Of a DNA stretch of 64,000 nucleotides, positions 1 through 11,220 are shown piece after piece (the first letter of the stretch is position 1; each line of letters opens with the position of its first letter). Source of the stretch: Gnetum montanum. Taxonomy: Eukaryota; Streptophyta; Gnetopsida; Gnetales; Gnetaceae. The DNA is taken from contig MNCI01008066.1 in the NCBI GenBank assembly GCA_015680685.1, positions 427,731 to 491,730 on the forward strand, read 5' to 3'. Below the pieces are notes generated by a model. It did no database searches and was not told where the DNA came from. It saw only the letters and a list, made by a program, of their open reading frames with translations. The translations under genes were made by a program, and so were the position numbers.

Positions 1-67
1 NNNNNNNNNNNNNNNNNNNNNNNNNNNNNNNNNNNNNNNNNNNNNNNNNNNNNNNNNNNNNNNNNNN
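1..67. other. assembly gap
   Basis: A run of 67 undetermined bases opens the window; nothing can be said about its content or true length. Confidence 0.99.
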
Positions 68-1600
68 ATTGACATTATTGTTACAATGGACAAGATATGA
101 ATGATGCTAACACCTCATTCATAATTATTATATTATAATTATTGTGGAATCCAATAAATGTTATGAGATTATTATAATTAGAGAAATAATCCATAATTAT
201 AATTTGAGATATTATGGATTATAAGATTCATTTGAACGGTAAACATTTCATAACAAATAAAGCCAAGATATGATGAAATATTACTCATAATCCATAATGT
301 TAGAGATATTATTTTTTCATTCATCATGCTAATCCATAATGATTATGTCTTGGTTAGCATTATCCATAAGATATATATAATGAAATGATTATAAATAACC
401 GACTTTATTTATGATGAAGTGTTTATAATCATTTATGTTTATGATTATAAATATATCATTATATATAACTAAGATTATAAATAATTGAGATAAATATAAT
501 CATTGGCTCCCTTGCAGTGACTCTTTTGCTAGGGGAGATTTATAAATAATTGGTTATTTATGATTATGGCAAGACATGTGCGTCAGTGGAGCTCATCACC
601 ATTTTCCTCAGCGTTGGCTAGGATCATCACAACATGATCTTGCCAGAGATCTTCCTGGGGTCTAGGCTTCTAGAGGTGCAGAAGTTCTCATATTTAAAAT
701 TTACCAAGTTAACAACCATATCATCCATTAGATTCCATCAATCAAAGAATATGTACATAAAGAAAAGGCCTCACTGCATGTGAGAAGGTAAGAAGAAATT
801 ATCAAATTTGAACTCTTTAAGTCCTCCCAATAAGCAAGAAAAATTGTTAAAATTATGACCAAAGTTAGGTTGACATCTCAAATTGGCTAATAATTTTCAT
901 GTGCTAGCAAAAATGCTAATGATTTTACATTTTATTAAAATGCATATTGAAAACGAAAAAGCAGTCACAATCATAACAAGTAAATGCATCTACTCCATGG
1001 TAACTGCTGAATTTCAAAGCATAGCCATAGAAATGATAAAACCTACACAAAATATACAAAGAGATAAAGAGAAAATGAACTTACAAATGTTCCTTGACAT
1101 TGAAAAAAAGTGTAGCAAAAGAAGATTACTCAAGATAGTAGTAGAAAATTACAATTTCAAAATTCCTTGCCACTCCAGAAAGCATTGAAAAAAGAATAGA
1201 ACCAAACTTTGGAATTTTTTTGCATTGGGAATGTAAATGTATACGAAAGCATGCTAAGTACTAATGACAGAAGAGCTCAGCTTGAAGTGAAACTATGAAA
1301 ATTGCACAAAATCATCAAAATGTAATGTTCAACATGTTACAATTCACTATAAAAAATTAACAAAAACACACATAAAAAATTAATAATTCACACATAAAAA
1401 ATTAACCAAACGAATGATGTGCAACTGATTTATTTTCACAATAATGAGTTTTGTTGACCCGTTATTTCTCAACCTCCAATTCCAACATGTTGTGCAATAG
1501 ATGATGTGTGATTGATAATGTTTTCATCATTTTTTTGAAGCAAAGGACCTTGAAATTAAAATCTCATTTCTTCATCCTTTTTTGAAAATGGAATATCATG
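68..1600. other. AT-rich region without recognisable gene
   Basis: Very AT-rich DNA. Short words such as ATAATCCATAAT and ATTATAAATAAT recur in both orientations between about 100 and 560, so the first 500 bases could fold extensively. Bases 508-540 carry an isolated copy of the 'ggctcccttgcagtgactct' word that is tandemly repeated at 3.3-4.0 kb. The open frame at 883-1188 has no recognisable domain and I treat it as chance. Sequence below about 1440 may be decayed Helitron coding DNA on the minus strand, but I could not follow the frame. Confidence 0.5.
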
Positions 1601-2460
1601 AATGCTATGGAAGATGTTAACATCACCGGTATCAGCAACATCATCTAATGCATGCATATCGATTTCGACATCTCGATAGTATCGATCATTTGCCTTCTTA
1701 AAAATCAAAGCTCCATAAAGCTATCTCTTGTTGAAAATGAAATTATACTCGATGCCCATTTGATCTACTCTTCTCAATATCAAGAAAGGGATGTCTTTAA
1801 TTCTAAGAGGAAGTCTTTTAGTAATCTGTGTGACATCTTGAGCAAAGCTAATTATGTGACCTTTATACTTGAACTGTTCACCAACTGCATGTGTAACTTG
1901 TAAAATGGGATTAATTTTTGCAATTAACATTTCTTCAACCTCAATTAAACAACCTAGTATAGGTGGTTGGATACTAGGATCCATGTTATGTTCAACAGAA
2001 AATTGTTTGATTACACAAGTAAAATTGTCAAAAATATTATGTTTCTTTTCTTTAATGCACCTATTGCATGTGGGTCCTCTACTTATGGTTGAATCCAATA
2101 ATATGCTAAGAAACATTTCATTGCATACATTGCGGGAACGTGGATTTGCAAAACTTCTAATTGTAGTATTAAAATTATGTATTGATTGAGCAATTTTTGT
2201 ACTTACCTTTTGCAATCTTGGGAAAGACTGAATAGGTTCTGAAGAAGGAATTTCCATTGTTGGTGCACTGGCAACATCTGTAGCTTCATTTATTTGATGA
2301 AATGAATTTTCCTTTTGTTGACATTACCTCTTTTGGTGCTCACTCTCACTATAATGTAGTTGTTCTTGATCTTCTTGCAATTGTTGTTCTTCTTCGTGTG
2401 TGATTTTTGGAACAGATGTTGCTTGATTAATAGGCACAGATGCATTTCTAATGTCCTACA
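1590..2460 (-). pseudogene. Helitron RepHel N-terminal region (DUF6570-like) remnant
   Basis: Read on the minus strand, the frame from 2257 to 1721 carries a Cys-x2-Cys pair (TCNRC), then EHNMDPS, then IEVEEMLIAKINPI, YKGHIISFAQDV and a run of R/L-rich residues ending LILRR. This order matches the conserved domain (DUF6570) ahead of the Rep/helicase part of plant Helitron proteins. After a frameshift near 1720 a second frame reads NDRYYRDVEIDMHALDD, also typical of that protein. Upstream, an acidic Gln-rich stretch (HEEEQQLQEDQEQ) at about 2310-2455 is preceded by TTTTTTGTAG, a good 3' splice site. No Rep or helicase motifs follow toward lower coordinates, so this is a broken 5' portion only. 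The identification is inferred from motif order. Confidence 0.72.
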
Positions 2461-2524
2461 AAAAATGTTTCAAAATTTAAACTAAAAATTGAATTAAACT
2501 ATTTACCAACTTGAGTATGGGCAA

Positions 2525-2900
2525 ACACCAACCTATATTTCTTCTTGATTATTTACATTATTAGTATCAATAATGTGGATCATTGTATTGGATGAATTTC
2601 CAAGTGATGAGAGGGGATTTGAAGTTGATGTAACCTAAAAAAATATATGTAATGTAAGTATGTAAACAAAATGAGAAGATTTCCCTATGATAAATATTTT
2701 TTTTGAAATATTAAAAAATGCATAAATTACATACTCCTAAATTTCATAGAATTAGTTCTCATTCTCGTTCATATCGTTTTGCTTCTCATTTTAGAAATCA
2801 TCTTCTCTCCTTTGTAGTCATCAATTCTAGATTTTTAGTTTCTATAATTTATGGTCGTCCTCTTCTTTGGCCATGGCCACATGCATGCCCACTTCCATGA
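2525..2900 (-). pseudogene. possible upstream exons of the Helitron protein
   Basis: On the minus strand a stretch from about 2633 to 2537 starts after TTTTTTTAG and ends at a TATAG/GTTGGTG donor-like junction, giving a Ser/Asn-rich peptide (VTSTSNPLSSLGNSSNT). A second stretch near 2900-2840 encodes a His/Gly/Arg-rich peptide (HGSGHACGHGQRRGRP) and then decays into stops. Plant Helitron proteins often have a basic, low-complexity N-terminus, and the splice-like borders fit an intron-containing gene. Exon calls rest only on GT/AG context and on lying directly upstream of the DUF6570-like part. Confidence 0.4.
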
Positions 2901-3139
2901 CCTTCATAAATTGTATTACTTGTTGCAATAGATGATTGTTGTTGCTGATCTTGAAGAGAGTGTTCTTCGTTTTCTCTATTGGGATGAATAGCAGCAAGAT
3001 CCATGTTTTTGAATATGCACAAATTCCAATATTGCACCTATTAATTTTGTAAGACAATGCCCAAGTTTGATATCTATAAATACTGTACCACACCAAAGCC
3101 GTCATCACCCTAATCGTCACCATGATCGTAACCATCACC

Positions 3140-3275
3140 ATTTTTATTAATAATAAATATTCATTATTTTCCACTATTTATAATAAAAAATATTCATTAT
3201 TACTGTAATTGTAACTATCACCATTTATAATAATAATAACTATTCAATATTACCCATCATTTATAATAATAAATA
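3140..3275. repeat. AT-rich short direct repeats
   Basis: The word 'ataataaatattcatt' and close variants recur four times (about 3150, 3183, 3230 and 3258), separated by 30-45 bases that also resemble one another. This looks like a small decayed minisatellite. Confidence 0.55.
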
Positions 3276-3295
3276 TTCATTGGTTACCCACATCA

Positions 3296-4010
3296 GGGCC
3301 TATGTGTGAGGGAATACAAAGAAACAAATGAGAAGCCTAGGGGTCAGGGGCATTAATCGAATAAAGAGTCAGCTCCCTTTCAATGACTCTTTGGCTTCCC
3401 TGCACATGGTGCATGCACATGAGAGAATACGAAAAGATGAATGGAGAGCCCAGGGGTCAAGGGCATCAATTAAATAGAGATTTAGCTCCCCTGCAATGAC
3501 TTTTGGCTCCCCTACAATGACTCTTTGGCTTCCCTGCATGTGGTGCATGTGCGTGAGGATATACGAAGAGAAGAATGGGGAGCCCAAGGGTCGAGGGACA
3601 TCAATTGAATAGAGATTTAGCTCCCTTGTAGTGACTCTTTGGATTTTTGACTTTTTAGTTTCATCTCCACTACAATTGAATAAAGATTCAGCTCCTCTAC
3701 AATGACTCTTTGGCTTCCTTGCACATGGTGCATGCACATAAGAGAATATGAAAAGATGAATGGGAAGCCCAAGGGTTGAGGGCATCAATTGAATAGAGAT
3801 TTAGCTCCCTTGCAGTGAATCTTTAGCTCCCCTACATGTGGTGCATGCACATGAGGAAATACAAAGAGATGAATGGGGAGCCCAAAGGTTGAGGGGTGTC
3901 AATCGAATAGAGATTTAGCTCCCTTGTAGTGACTCTTTGGCTTTTTAAATTTTTAGATTTGGCTCCCCTGTAGTGACTCTTTGGCTCCTCTACACATGGT
4001 GTGTTACATG
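3296..4010. repeat. degenerate tandem repeat, about 110-180 bp units
   Basis: At least five units share the same order: CACATGAG plus GAATACGAAGAGATGAATGGGGAGCCC, then a GGTTGAGGGCATCAATTGAATAGAGATT segment, then TAGCTCCCTTGCAGTGACTCTTTGGCT. Copies of the 'gaatggggagccc' word start near 3329, 3438, 3573, 3756 and 3872, so unit length varies from about 109 to 183 through internal loss or doubling of the 'gctcccctgcaatgactcttt' part. The long minus-strand open frame across this array (3369-3788) follows the repeat and is probably not a gene. Confidence 0.8.
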
Positions 4011-4107
4011 GAGGGTGATAAATCCACTCCCCCCTCCCCCTATCCTATGAGAACATGGAGGGTGACAAATCCACTCCCCTCTCCCTGCTATCCTATGAGA
4101 CAAGTTG
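4008..4107. repeat. two-copy direct repeat of about 50 bp
   Basis: Two adjacent copies of a unit beginning CATGGAGGGTGA and containing AAATCCACTCCCC and TATCCTATGAGA lie at about 4008-4052 and 4053-4107, abutting the end of the preceding tandem array. Confidence 0.8.
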
Positions 4108-4414
4108 GCCTCTCGAAAAAAATAAAATGATTCTTCCTTAAGCATTATTAGCAAAGCCAAAAAATAAAGCATGAGAAAAATCCCAAATATAGATCATTCT
4201 TCAAGCATTACAAATTCATAAATCATCTGAAGAATTCCATTACAATTTTCCCTTAAGACCTTAAATGGAAAAACAACAACTAAACATTAAGAAAGTAATT
4301 AACAAATTTTCTACTTCAAGATAATTAGCAAGTCTACAATTCCATCCTTTCCCACCAACATAATTTGCACCACAAATTATGTAGGAAGGATTAGATACCT
4401 TTTAGTAGAGTAAT

Positions 4415-4960
4415 TGATGAGTAGTTAGGTATTCCAACACTCAATCATATAATTCACAAGTGTTTACACATGACAAGATCATAATCCATGGATAGGCAAT
4501 ATAATTATACTAGTAAGTTGATGTTAAGTTCATGATTTTTGTCTTCCCACTTTGAGTTAGTGAGGTGCAAATCATATGATTTAACTCTTAGTGAGGTATA
4601 TGATAAATTGATCTTCTATGGCTCTTAATAATAATGAGTGTAAACATGATGAAAATGAATGTAAATTCTATTTCTAAGTACAATGGAATTGTAAATCTAT
4701 TTTATCCTATCACGAAAAGCATCCATTTATGGTTTTCTTACACATGTTGGGCTAATGTAACTAGTATTGGTATTACCAACTAACTTCACTACTGAGTGAA
4801 TCAAGCAAAGGCACTACTAGATTACCAAACAACTATACTTTATGCTTAAAACTAGTCATACTTATTTCACCTTACTAATAGACATGGGAAACGTAAATGA
4901 TTGAATCAAAGTAAACATTATGGAAAAGTAAAATTGTGCTAAGTGATATGTTACAATGAT
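4415..4960 (-). repeat. Element B 3' LTR, distal part
   Basis: This is the end portion (R/U5 side) of the B LTR, starting TGATGAGTAG on the plus strand. It matches 40539-41090 closely, apart from small indels. It is cut at 4960 by element A. Rejoining 4960 to 11753 restores the sequence seen undisturbed at 41095-41110. Confidence 0.93.
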
Positions 4961-5785
4961 TGATGAGTGGCGAGGTATGCCTACACTCAACCATACGAAT
5001 ACAAGCGTTACATGCGCAATCCGGTTGAACTCCATAGACTAAGTGCCTACACGCCTTATGGAACACTTAAGGTTAATCATTCGTTGTCTTCCAAGACTTG
5101 TATTTGTCATGATTGTATGGTTAAGTAAGTCTGAGGTATGTGATTTTTATATCTTTTATGTTTTTATCGCCTATGCTAATGAGGGAAAGGATGAAGAGAC
5201 TAAATAACTAGCTTTAACTAACTAAGTTCTAATGCCTAGCATCAGTATCTGTTCCAACTTACCATTCACACCCTGAGCCGATGCAACCTTCTAGGATTAC
5301 CAAATGCTATTCGTTGCTGGAATTACCAAGTGTAACGCACGTGCTCGAAGTGGTTGTACTGAATGCACTTAACTAGGAGAGAAGGGTTGAGAGAGATTTA
5401 ATTAACTAATAAATAAATTAAATGATAAACAATAAATAACAATAATTAAAGTCTTATTTAGCTTAGTCCATGCACTGCAAGGTTTATCCAAAAAGTTTGT
5501 CTTTATTTTCGTACACAAACTTGTGCTCAGGTACAATATTTTCTCGAATAAAGATTTGTTCACTTTGGAGCTCCTACTGTGGGCACATGGAAATTATTCG
5601 ATCTTTGGAGAGGTAAAACTACTAGAGTTTCACTAAGGGTCTAGATCTAGATTGTGAAACAAGGGAGAGCCACCTCTTATTTATAGATTTGGTGGTGAGC
5701 TACGATATTGCATATGCGATATCGCAAGGGAAGACGCAATATCGCATACATGATATCACGGGGGATGCGATATCGCATCCCATCA
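4961..5785 (-). repeat. Element A 3' LTR
   Basis: An 825 bp LTR. In sense it begins TGATGGGATGCGATATCG at 5785 and ends GCCACTCATCA at 4961. Bases 5223-5785 match 11170-11747 nearly throughout, and the remaining 262 bases have no counterpart in the 5' copy. The U3 contains several GATATCG words followed by a TATA box. Confidence 0.92.
5676..5785 (-). promoter_or_regulatory. U3 GATATCG palindromes and TATA box, element A 3' LTR
   Basis: In sense, GATGCGATATCGCATC is a perfect 16-base palindrome at the very start of the LTR. Two more inverted pairs follow (near 5740-5760 and 5705-5728) and then TATAAATAAG at 5685-5676. The same order of parts appears in the other LTRs of the window. Confidence 0.75.
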
Positions 5786-5815
5786 TACCCCCATGACTGA
5801 ATAAAAACTCGTCCT
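5786..5815 (-). other. Element A polypurine tract and pre-PPT block
   Basis: In sense, AACTTGAGGACGAGTTTTTA precedes TTCAGTCATGGGGGTA, which ends directly at the LTR start. The GGGGG core is the likely plus-strand priming site. Elements C and E have nearly the same block at the same distance. Confidence 0.8.
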
Positions 5816-8060
5816 CAAGTTCCTTACAAAACATTGGGAAGGTATGGGATTATTGACTTGAATGGAACTAATGGTGAATGGGATGGCATGTGAACGGATC
5901 ATCATTACAGAACATGACAAAACTAGTGTTCACGACAACAAGAGTGAATACTTTATACATTTGACATCAGGCCTTATTTGGTAGCTGAGAGAGAGAAGAG
6001 AGAAGAGAGAAGATGTCTACTACTGCCAACGCCAAGATTGCACCTTTCGTTGTCTATCCATAAGCATGCCATCGATCTCGTTCCTTGCATAGCTGCTTCA
6101 ACATCGATCCATTCCAAGTGTTTCCTCCAAATCCAATCCATTATTGTATGATTGCCATCTGCACACACAACACAGTCTTTTATTAGCAAGGGTAAATGGA
6201 TCACAATGCAATTGATACCTTGCTTCGGTGAAAGGTCCATTGTCTAGGTTGTGGTATGGCTGATGTAGATTTGGAGATATAATAATGGTGACTACCGAAG
6301 GTGTAGGGGTTAGGCAAAAATTGAAAAAATTGGGTTAGGACCCCCATGACTAAGAGTGAACCTCCAGTAGCAATAGAATGGAGAAAGAAAAAGAACAAGA
6401 AAGATGGAGAAAAAGAGACAACTATAATGTTGATGAAATGGATGTCAAGATGGAAATGAACAAAATAAGGTTAATTGCAAAAATGTTTAAGGGAAAGAAT
6501 TTAACTAGTGCACCAAATAGAAATGCCAGTGGGTTCTCCCCAAAGTAGGCTCATGCCCTTAATGCCTTGAAAATCCCACATTTAAAGAGTTTGTAGGCTC
6601 TAGGAATGTCATTTGGAAACAAGAGTTAAAGTCTTAACCACAAGAATTTACCAACAAGAAAACAATGCATCAACTAAAATATACACTAATGATACAACCG
6701 ATAATGAGGTGAAAAATGGAGAAGGAATGCTGGAAAGAAGAGAGTGGAATGGAATCTCAAGAACAAGGTGATGTATAGCCCCTTGTGTAGTTAATGATTA
6801 ATGTGACTTAGCAAATCCCATTCTAAATCTAGCCTCAACAAACCACATCTAGTGACTTTGCATTAATGCATTCAGCAAATCCATTGTCCTGAAGTAACAA
6901 GAATGTCTTCTTCAAAGAGCCACCACCATTTCGACGAAACGAAGGAGGAGAGAATGGNCCAAAGAGCCACCACCATTTCGACGAAACGAAGGAGGAGAGA
7001 ATGGGAAGCGAGAAGGGCCTTAGTTAGAGGGAACATGTTTATTTTAGTTCCATAACTAGTTTTTGTAGCCTAAATGATTATTTTGTCTAAGGGGTGTACT
7101 TTGAATCCTCATTGTGTTTTTTTTGTGTTTTTGTGTGAGAACCACACCATGCAAAGACTTTGTTATTTTTATTAGCTCAGCTTCTCGATGATGGAGCAAT
7201 GTTGGAATGGTAAGAAAATTCAAAAATAAAACATCCAAGCACCCCAAGAGAATTGCCAACACAAATGCATCAAATTCCCTTGAAGTCACACCCTTTTCAA
7301 TCCGTGAGTCCTTAGTTTGAGAAATGCCTAGTCACTGATTCGTTATAGTTCGTATTATTGAAAAAGGGACTGTACAGTTCCAAGCCAAGAGAGACCATAT
7401 AAATTTGTGGATGTATGGATGAAGTGGACTCATTGCCTATAATATCAAAAGAACCATACCTTAGTATCAACATCATATCTTAAAGGTAAAAACCAAACAT
7501 TAGCAACCAATATAAAACAGTTCATACCATCATTAAGAGCACTTATTGGGTGACAAACTTAATAAAATGGATAACGCACACACACACACACACACAAAGA
7601 AATGAAAAGTATGAACAATGTTGTAAAAAAAAACAAGAAAAGTTAAAGAAATTTGTAAAACAAAAATGTTTAAATAAAAATCTAAAAAGAAATTGAGTGC
7701 CCTGAATGATTAGCATAGGTGGCCATCGCCCCAATGACTGAATTGAAAGGGAGAGATCCAAAATAATGAGCATTTGTTTGAATTTTTTAAAAGTCTCCAA
7801 CTTCTCCCAATTGATGTTTTAAGGTTAAGGGTTGGAAGTTGGTGACGCTCATATTCCAATGTATCTATGCTTTCGTTGTGGGTGTAGGTTGTTCACCTAG
7901 TTTGTTCCATGCATGTTGGGAGGTTGCTCTTTTGATTAGCTATCAACCACTGGGTGTTCTCTTGTTGTGTGGTTGCTACATACAGGCACCTTTGTATCTG
8001 AGTTTCCTAGGCACACTAGTTGCATGCAGGAGATGCTGAGCATTCCCCCATGTCATCATC
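5816..8060 (-). other. Element A interior without recognisable coding sequence
   Basis: No RT, integrase or ORF2 motif was found on either strand. It contains a (CA)n tract at about 7577-7597, a single-N join at 6958 with a 45 bp duplicated flank, and at about 6535-6560 a short block (CCTACTTTGGGGAG in sense) also present at about 24,930 in B, 30,690 in C and 52,245 in E. That block marks non-coding sequence which in B follows integrase, so A looks like an internal-deletion derivative. Confidence 0.6.
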
Positions 8061-8063
8061 CTC

Positions 8064-8500
8064 TTAGTCACTGTATGTGATGCATGGAACCTTCTTCTTC
8101 TCGATCTTTCCATAAATGTTTTCCTTAGATATTTCCAAGGAAAGATAGTGGATTCCTAGGCATGTGTCTATTGTGCTCAGCCATGCCTTTTCCATTATAA
8201 TTGGGAAGTCCCCTTTGTTACTGTTGACTTCTATCACCAGGAAATCAGCTGGGTATGACCAACCACACATAATGGTAATGATGTCCAAGCTCTAGTTGAA
8301 TATTGCTCTTCTTGAGTGGAGGCAGGTTCCAAACTTTATACATTTCTCATGAGATTAAGTTGACTCCAGAACCTGAGTCAAGAAGAGCCTTATGAGGTTC
8401 ATTCCTAGCAACTTGGAGATAGATTAAGGAACTCCCAGGATCAGAGAGTTTCCTGGGAAGGTGGCCCACCTTTATCCAATCAGTAATGGTATGTGTTAAC
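8064..8500 (-). pseudogene. retroviral-type aspartic protease, element A
   Basis: Minus-strand reading gives KVGHLPRKLSDPGSSL, then ARNEPHKALLDSGSGVNLIS. The LLDSGSGVNLIS part is the aspartic-protease active-site loop (D-S-G). After a stop and a frameshift the frame 8288-8064 continues WSYPADFLVIEVNSNKGDFP and IIMEKAWLSTIDTCLGI, a conserved flap-to-C-terminal segment of plant Gypsy proteases (the usual form is ILGRPWLATADA). It lies just downstream of gag, as expected for a gag-pro arrangement. At least one frameshift and an in-frame TGA after VNLIS make it non-functional. Confidence 0.8.
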
Positions 8501-8739
8501 ACAACTGTATGCGTTGAGTCCTATTGTTAGTTTGAAGGGAGCTCCGAAGCCTTATTTGTTGGAGGAGCATGCATAGACTCAACCGCTTGTGGTTGTGAGA
8601 GCTTGTTTAGGCTTTTGGTTCTGAAGAAAGGTCTTCTCTTCGTACGGTTGTTAGAACTAGCAGCGTGTTAAAGGTTTATAGCTCTCGTAGCATTACATTG
8701 CTACAGTTGAGTGGGGAGTTCCCCTTGCATCGTTGGAGT

Positions 8740-10995
8740 AGGTGGTAGTGGAACTATCGGTGTATGAGTGGTGGATGGATTTGGAGCATGGTATGCATGT
8801 GGTGTGTCTTTCGTAGGAGAAGGAGTCCTAAAATACTCCCAAACTTGGTAGTGATGTTGTAGGGTTGCATAACGCATAGAGTCACTTGGAGAAACTGGCT
8901 ACTACACATAGTAGCCATATGGGTCTGGTTGCCAGTAAGGGTATTGTTGCCTAGGCGATGGCATCCCCCATGACTGTGGGTGTTGTCACTGTTGGTGTTG
9001 CCCAATTGGTTGTGGCAGAGTTCCACTTGGATAATATGTTAACGGTTGGTGGAACTGCCTTGGGTTACCTTGGGGATAAGGTAACCTTCAGGGTGCTTAC
9101 CGTTTGTTAAGTCTTGGGTTGAGTGCATACACCCTGGACTCTTGCAGATGTGAGATTATTAGGCAACATCCCTTAGGATGGTCATATTGGTAGATCTCAC
9201 ATCCACCGTCATTGTCCATGTCAGAATCCACAACCTCATCGGTGATAGTCATTTTTTCCTTACCCCTGTTATGTGCATGGTCTGAGTCTCTCTGCTTTTT
9301 CTTATCATGGTCACTACTTCGTTCCTCCTTAGACTCCTCTATGATTTTTAGGACAATTTTAATTTTACTATCTAAGGAGCTCCATATTTCATCTACCTTA
9401 GCCAACACTTCTGTTGTTAATTTCTGAAGTGGCAAGGTTTTTCTATTCACCAACTCTTCAAGTGGTGACTCATCCTCTTCCTCACAGAATCTCACTCCCT
9501 TCTTTCGGAGGGAAGGATCGTAGTTATTTTCTTCCACGCTTTCTATTTTCTGTAGCTCCCCTTCTTCTTTAGCTACTTGCTCCAAAAATATATGAACTTC
9601 ATAGGATCTAAGTTCAGATAATCTCCTTTGGTCATATGTCCCAAGGGTTCTCCTGGTTTCATGTCTTAGCCCATCTACGAGGTGGCAGAGTTGATCCTAT
9701 TCTGCATAACCATGGCCTGGGAAACGATGTAGCAATGCATAATATCTGCCCATGGTAGCATCCAAGGGTTCGTGAGTACCTTGCTTCCATCCTTGGATCT
9801 ACTTACGCAAGTTGAACACTATGGAGTACATTTGGTATTTATTGTTAAACAATTCTAACATCATATTCCATCTCCTAATGGTTTTCAATTCTAAGGACCA
9901 GTACCAGATTTTTTTTTTCTTTGAGTGTCCTAAGAAACAACTTTAACTTCTGCCACTCTTTTTCAATATTCTGCAAGGCATAGGCATCATGGAATGCCTA
10001 TAAGTGGTTTTGTGGATTAGCATTGTATCCCCCCTCAAACTGTGGGATATTATTCATCTCTAGTCTCTTAATCTGGCTATCTTTCTGGTGCCTTATAGGT
10101 ATTCTAACTACCTTCATAATGTCTAACATACTCTAGGTTGCTAGTAGGGGTTGATCATGATCATCTCTCTCATGACGTCTATGATTCCTACATGGTTCCC
10201 TACTTTCCCTTCCATCATGCCTTAATTCTATCAAATGCCCTCATCCTCGCTCTTGACTTTCTCGTCGAGGTCTCTCATTTTTCTTACCCTTATCCTCACT
10301 ATTGTGCTCCTTGTGACTACGTCCTGATGTGGAAGGAGAGGGTGAATGATGCGATGAAGGGGAAGAAGAAGGGGAATCATCACCATGACGATGTTTCTTA
10401 CCTTCTCTTCGGTGGCTATGATCCTGATCGTGATGACGATTCGAATGCCCATCCTTGTCATGTGTTTTTGTTCCCTCAGTGAACACCCGGTGTTCATGGG
10501 GATCAGAACCAAGATTGTGAATTGTGGAGTGTAAGTTCTGATACCCTACCTCCTCACCATCGTTAGGAGGGGGAACATCATTTGATGGAGAACCTTTTAT
10601 AACTGGTTCACCATCTCCAATTTCACTTAGGACGTGCAGGACCCCTTTGCCCTTCAACGATGTATGGTAGCTCTCCTTCCACGAGTCCCTTAAATGTTGC
10701 ATCGTTGTGGGATGATAATCCCTTGCGTCATGCCTATCTGTGCAAGAGCACGAAGGAGCATGTTGGGGACTGCACGATCTGGGGGTAACACTATGTTACC
10801 TTGCAAATCATGCTAACACAGTTGTTCATCCTGATGGAGGATAAAAGTAAAATTGGGTATATACTCATTGGGATGAGTATATACCACTCGATACTATTGA
10901 GGAACTGGTGGCTCTCGATTATGCATGTTGTGCCGTCGACTATCTCTAGTGTGATTCCTAGGTGGTGAAGTGCTCTTATGAGAAGAAGAAGACAT
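8740..10995 (-). pseudogene. gag polyprotein, element A
   Basis: The likely start is the ATG at 10995, encoding MSSSSHKSTSPPRNHTRDSR. A His/Ser/Arg-rich region follows (about 10,500-10,240), with an SR-like tail (SPSSSPSSHHSPSPS). The retrotransposon gag fold is seen at about 10,080-9,600: EGGYNANPQNHL, EKEWQKLKLFLRTL and VDGLRHETRRTLG. An acidic and charged stretch (9585-9210) leads to a Cys/His knuckle (CEIYQYDHPKGCC, about 9195-9160) in which the second Cys is replaced. A Pro/Gln-rich tail runs to about 8740. Several frameshifts separate these parts. The product would package element RNA in virus-like particles. Elements C and E carry the same gag core. Confidence 0.8.
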
Positions 10996-11119
10996 TGTTA
11001 TCTTGTCGGTGTGCTATTGACCGTTGTTTTAATTTTTTTCTTCTGATTAACCCTAAAGGTTTGTTTAAGCCTCCCAACGATGTGGATGATTTCCTATGTT
11101 CTACTTAGTGCACAAACAA

Positions 11120-11140
11120 CTTAGTCCTCGACAACGGTTC
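11120..11140 (-). other. partial primer-binding site, element A
   Basis: In sense, CCGTTGTCGAGGA resembles the last part of the tRNA-Asp primer site seen more fully in elements C and E. The first bases (TGGCG) are missing, in step with the truncated LTR end beside it. Confidence 0.6.
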
Positions 11141-11220
11141 TAATGCCTAGCATCAGTATCCGTTCCCACTATGTACCTGAACTTAGTTCTAATGCCTAGC
11201 ATCAGTATCTGTTCCCACTT
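11137..11220. repeat. 34 bp duplication at the truncated 5' LTR end
   Basis: The unit starting TTCTAATGCCTAGCATCAG occurs at 11137-11170 and again at 11187-11220. Only one copy exists in the 3' LTR (about 5224). The duplication sits exactly where about 260 bases of the LTR end are missing. Confidence 0.85.

Noticed and set aside
883-1188. Open frame of 101 codons on plus
   Set aside because: AT-rich, no recognisable domain, no neighbours in the same frame; probably chance.
3369-3788. Open frame of 139 codons on minus
   Set aside because: It runs across the tandem repeat and its peptide simply repeats with the units.
7577-7597. CA repeat as a possible regulatory Z-DNA element
   Set aside because: An ordinary microsatellite in non-coding DNA; nothing else supports a role.
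7543-7800. Short hydrophobic frame with a Cys/Val run on minus
   Set aside because: The run comes from the (CA)n microsatellite; the rest is low complexity.
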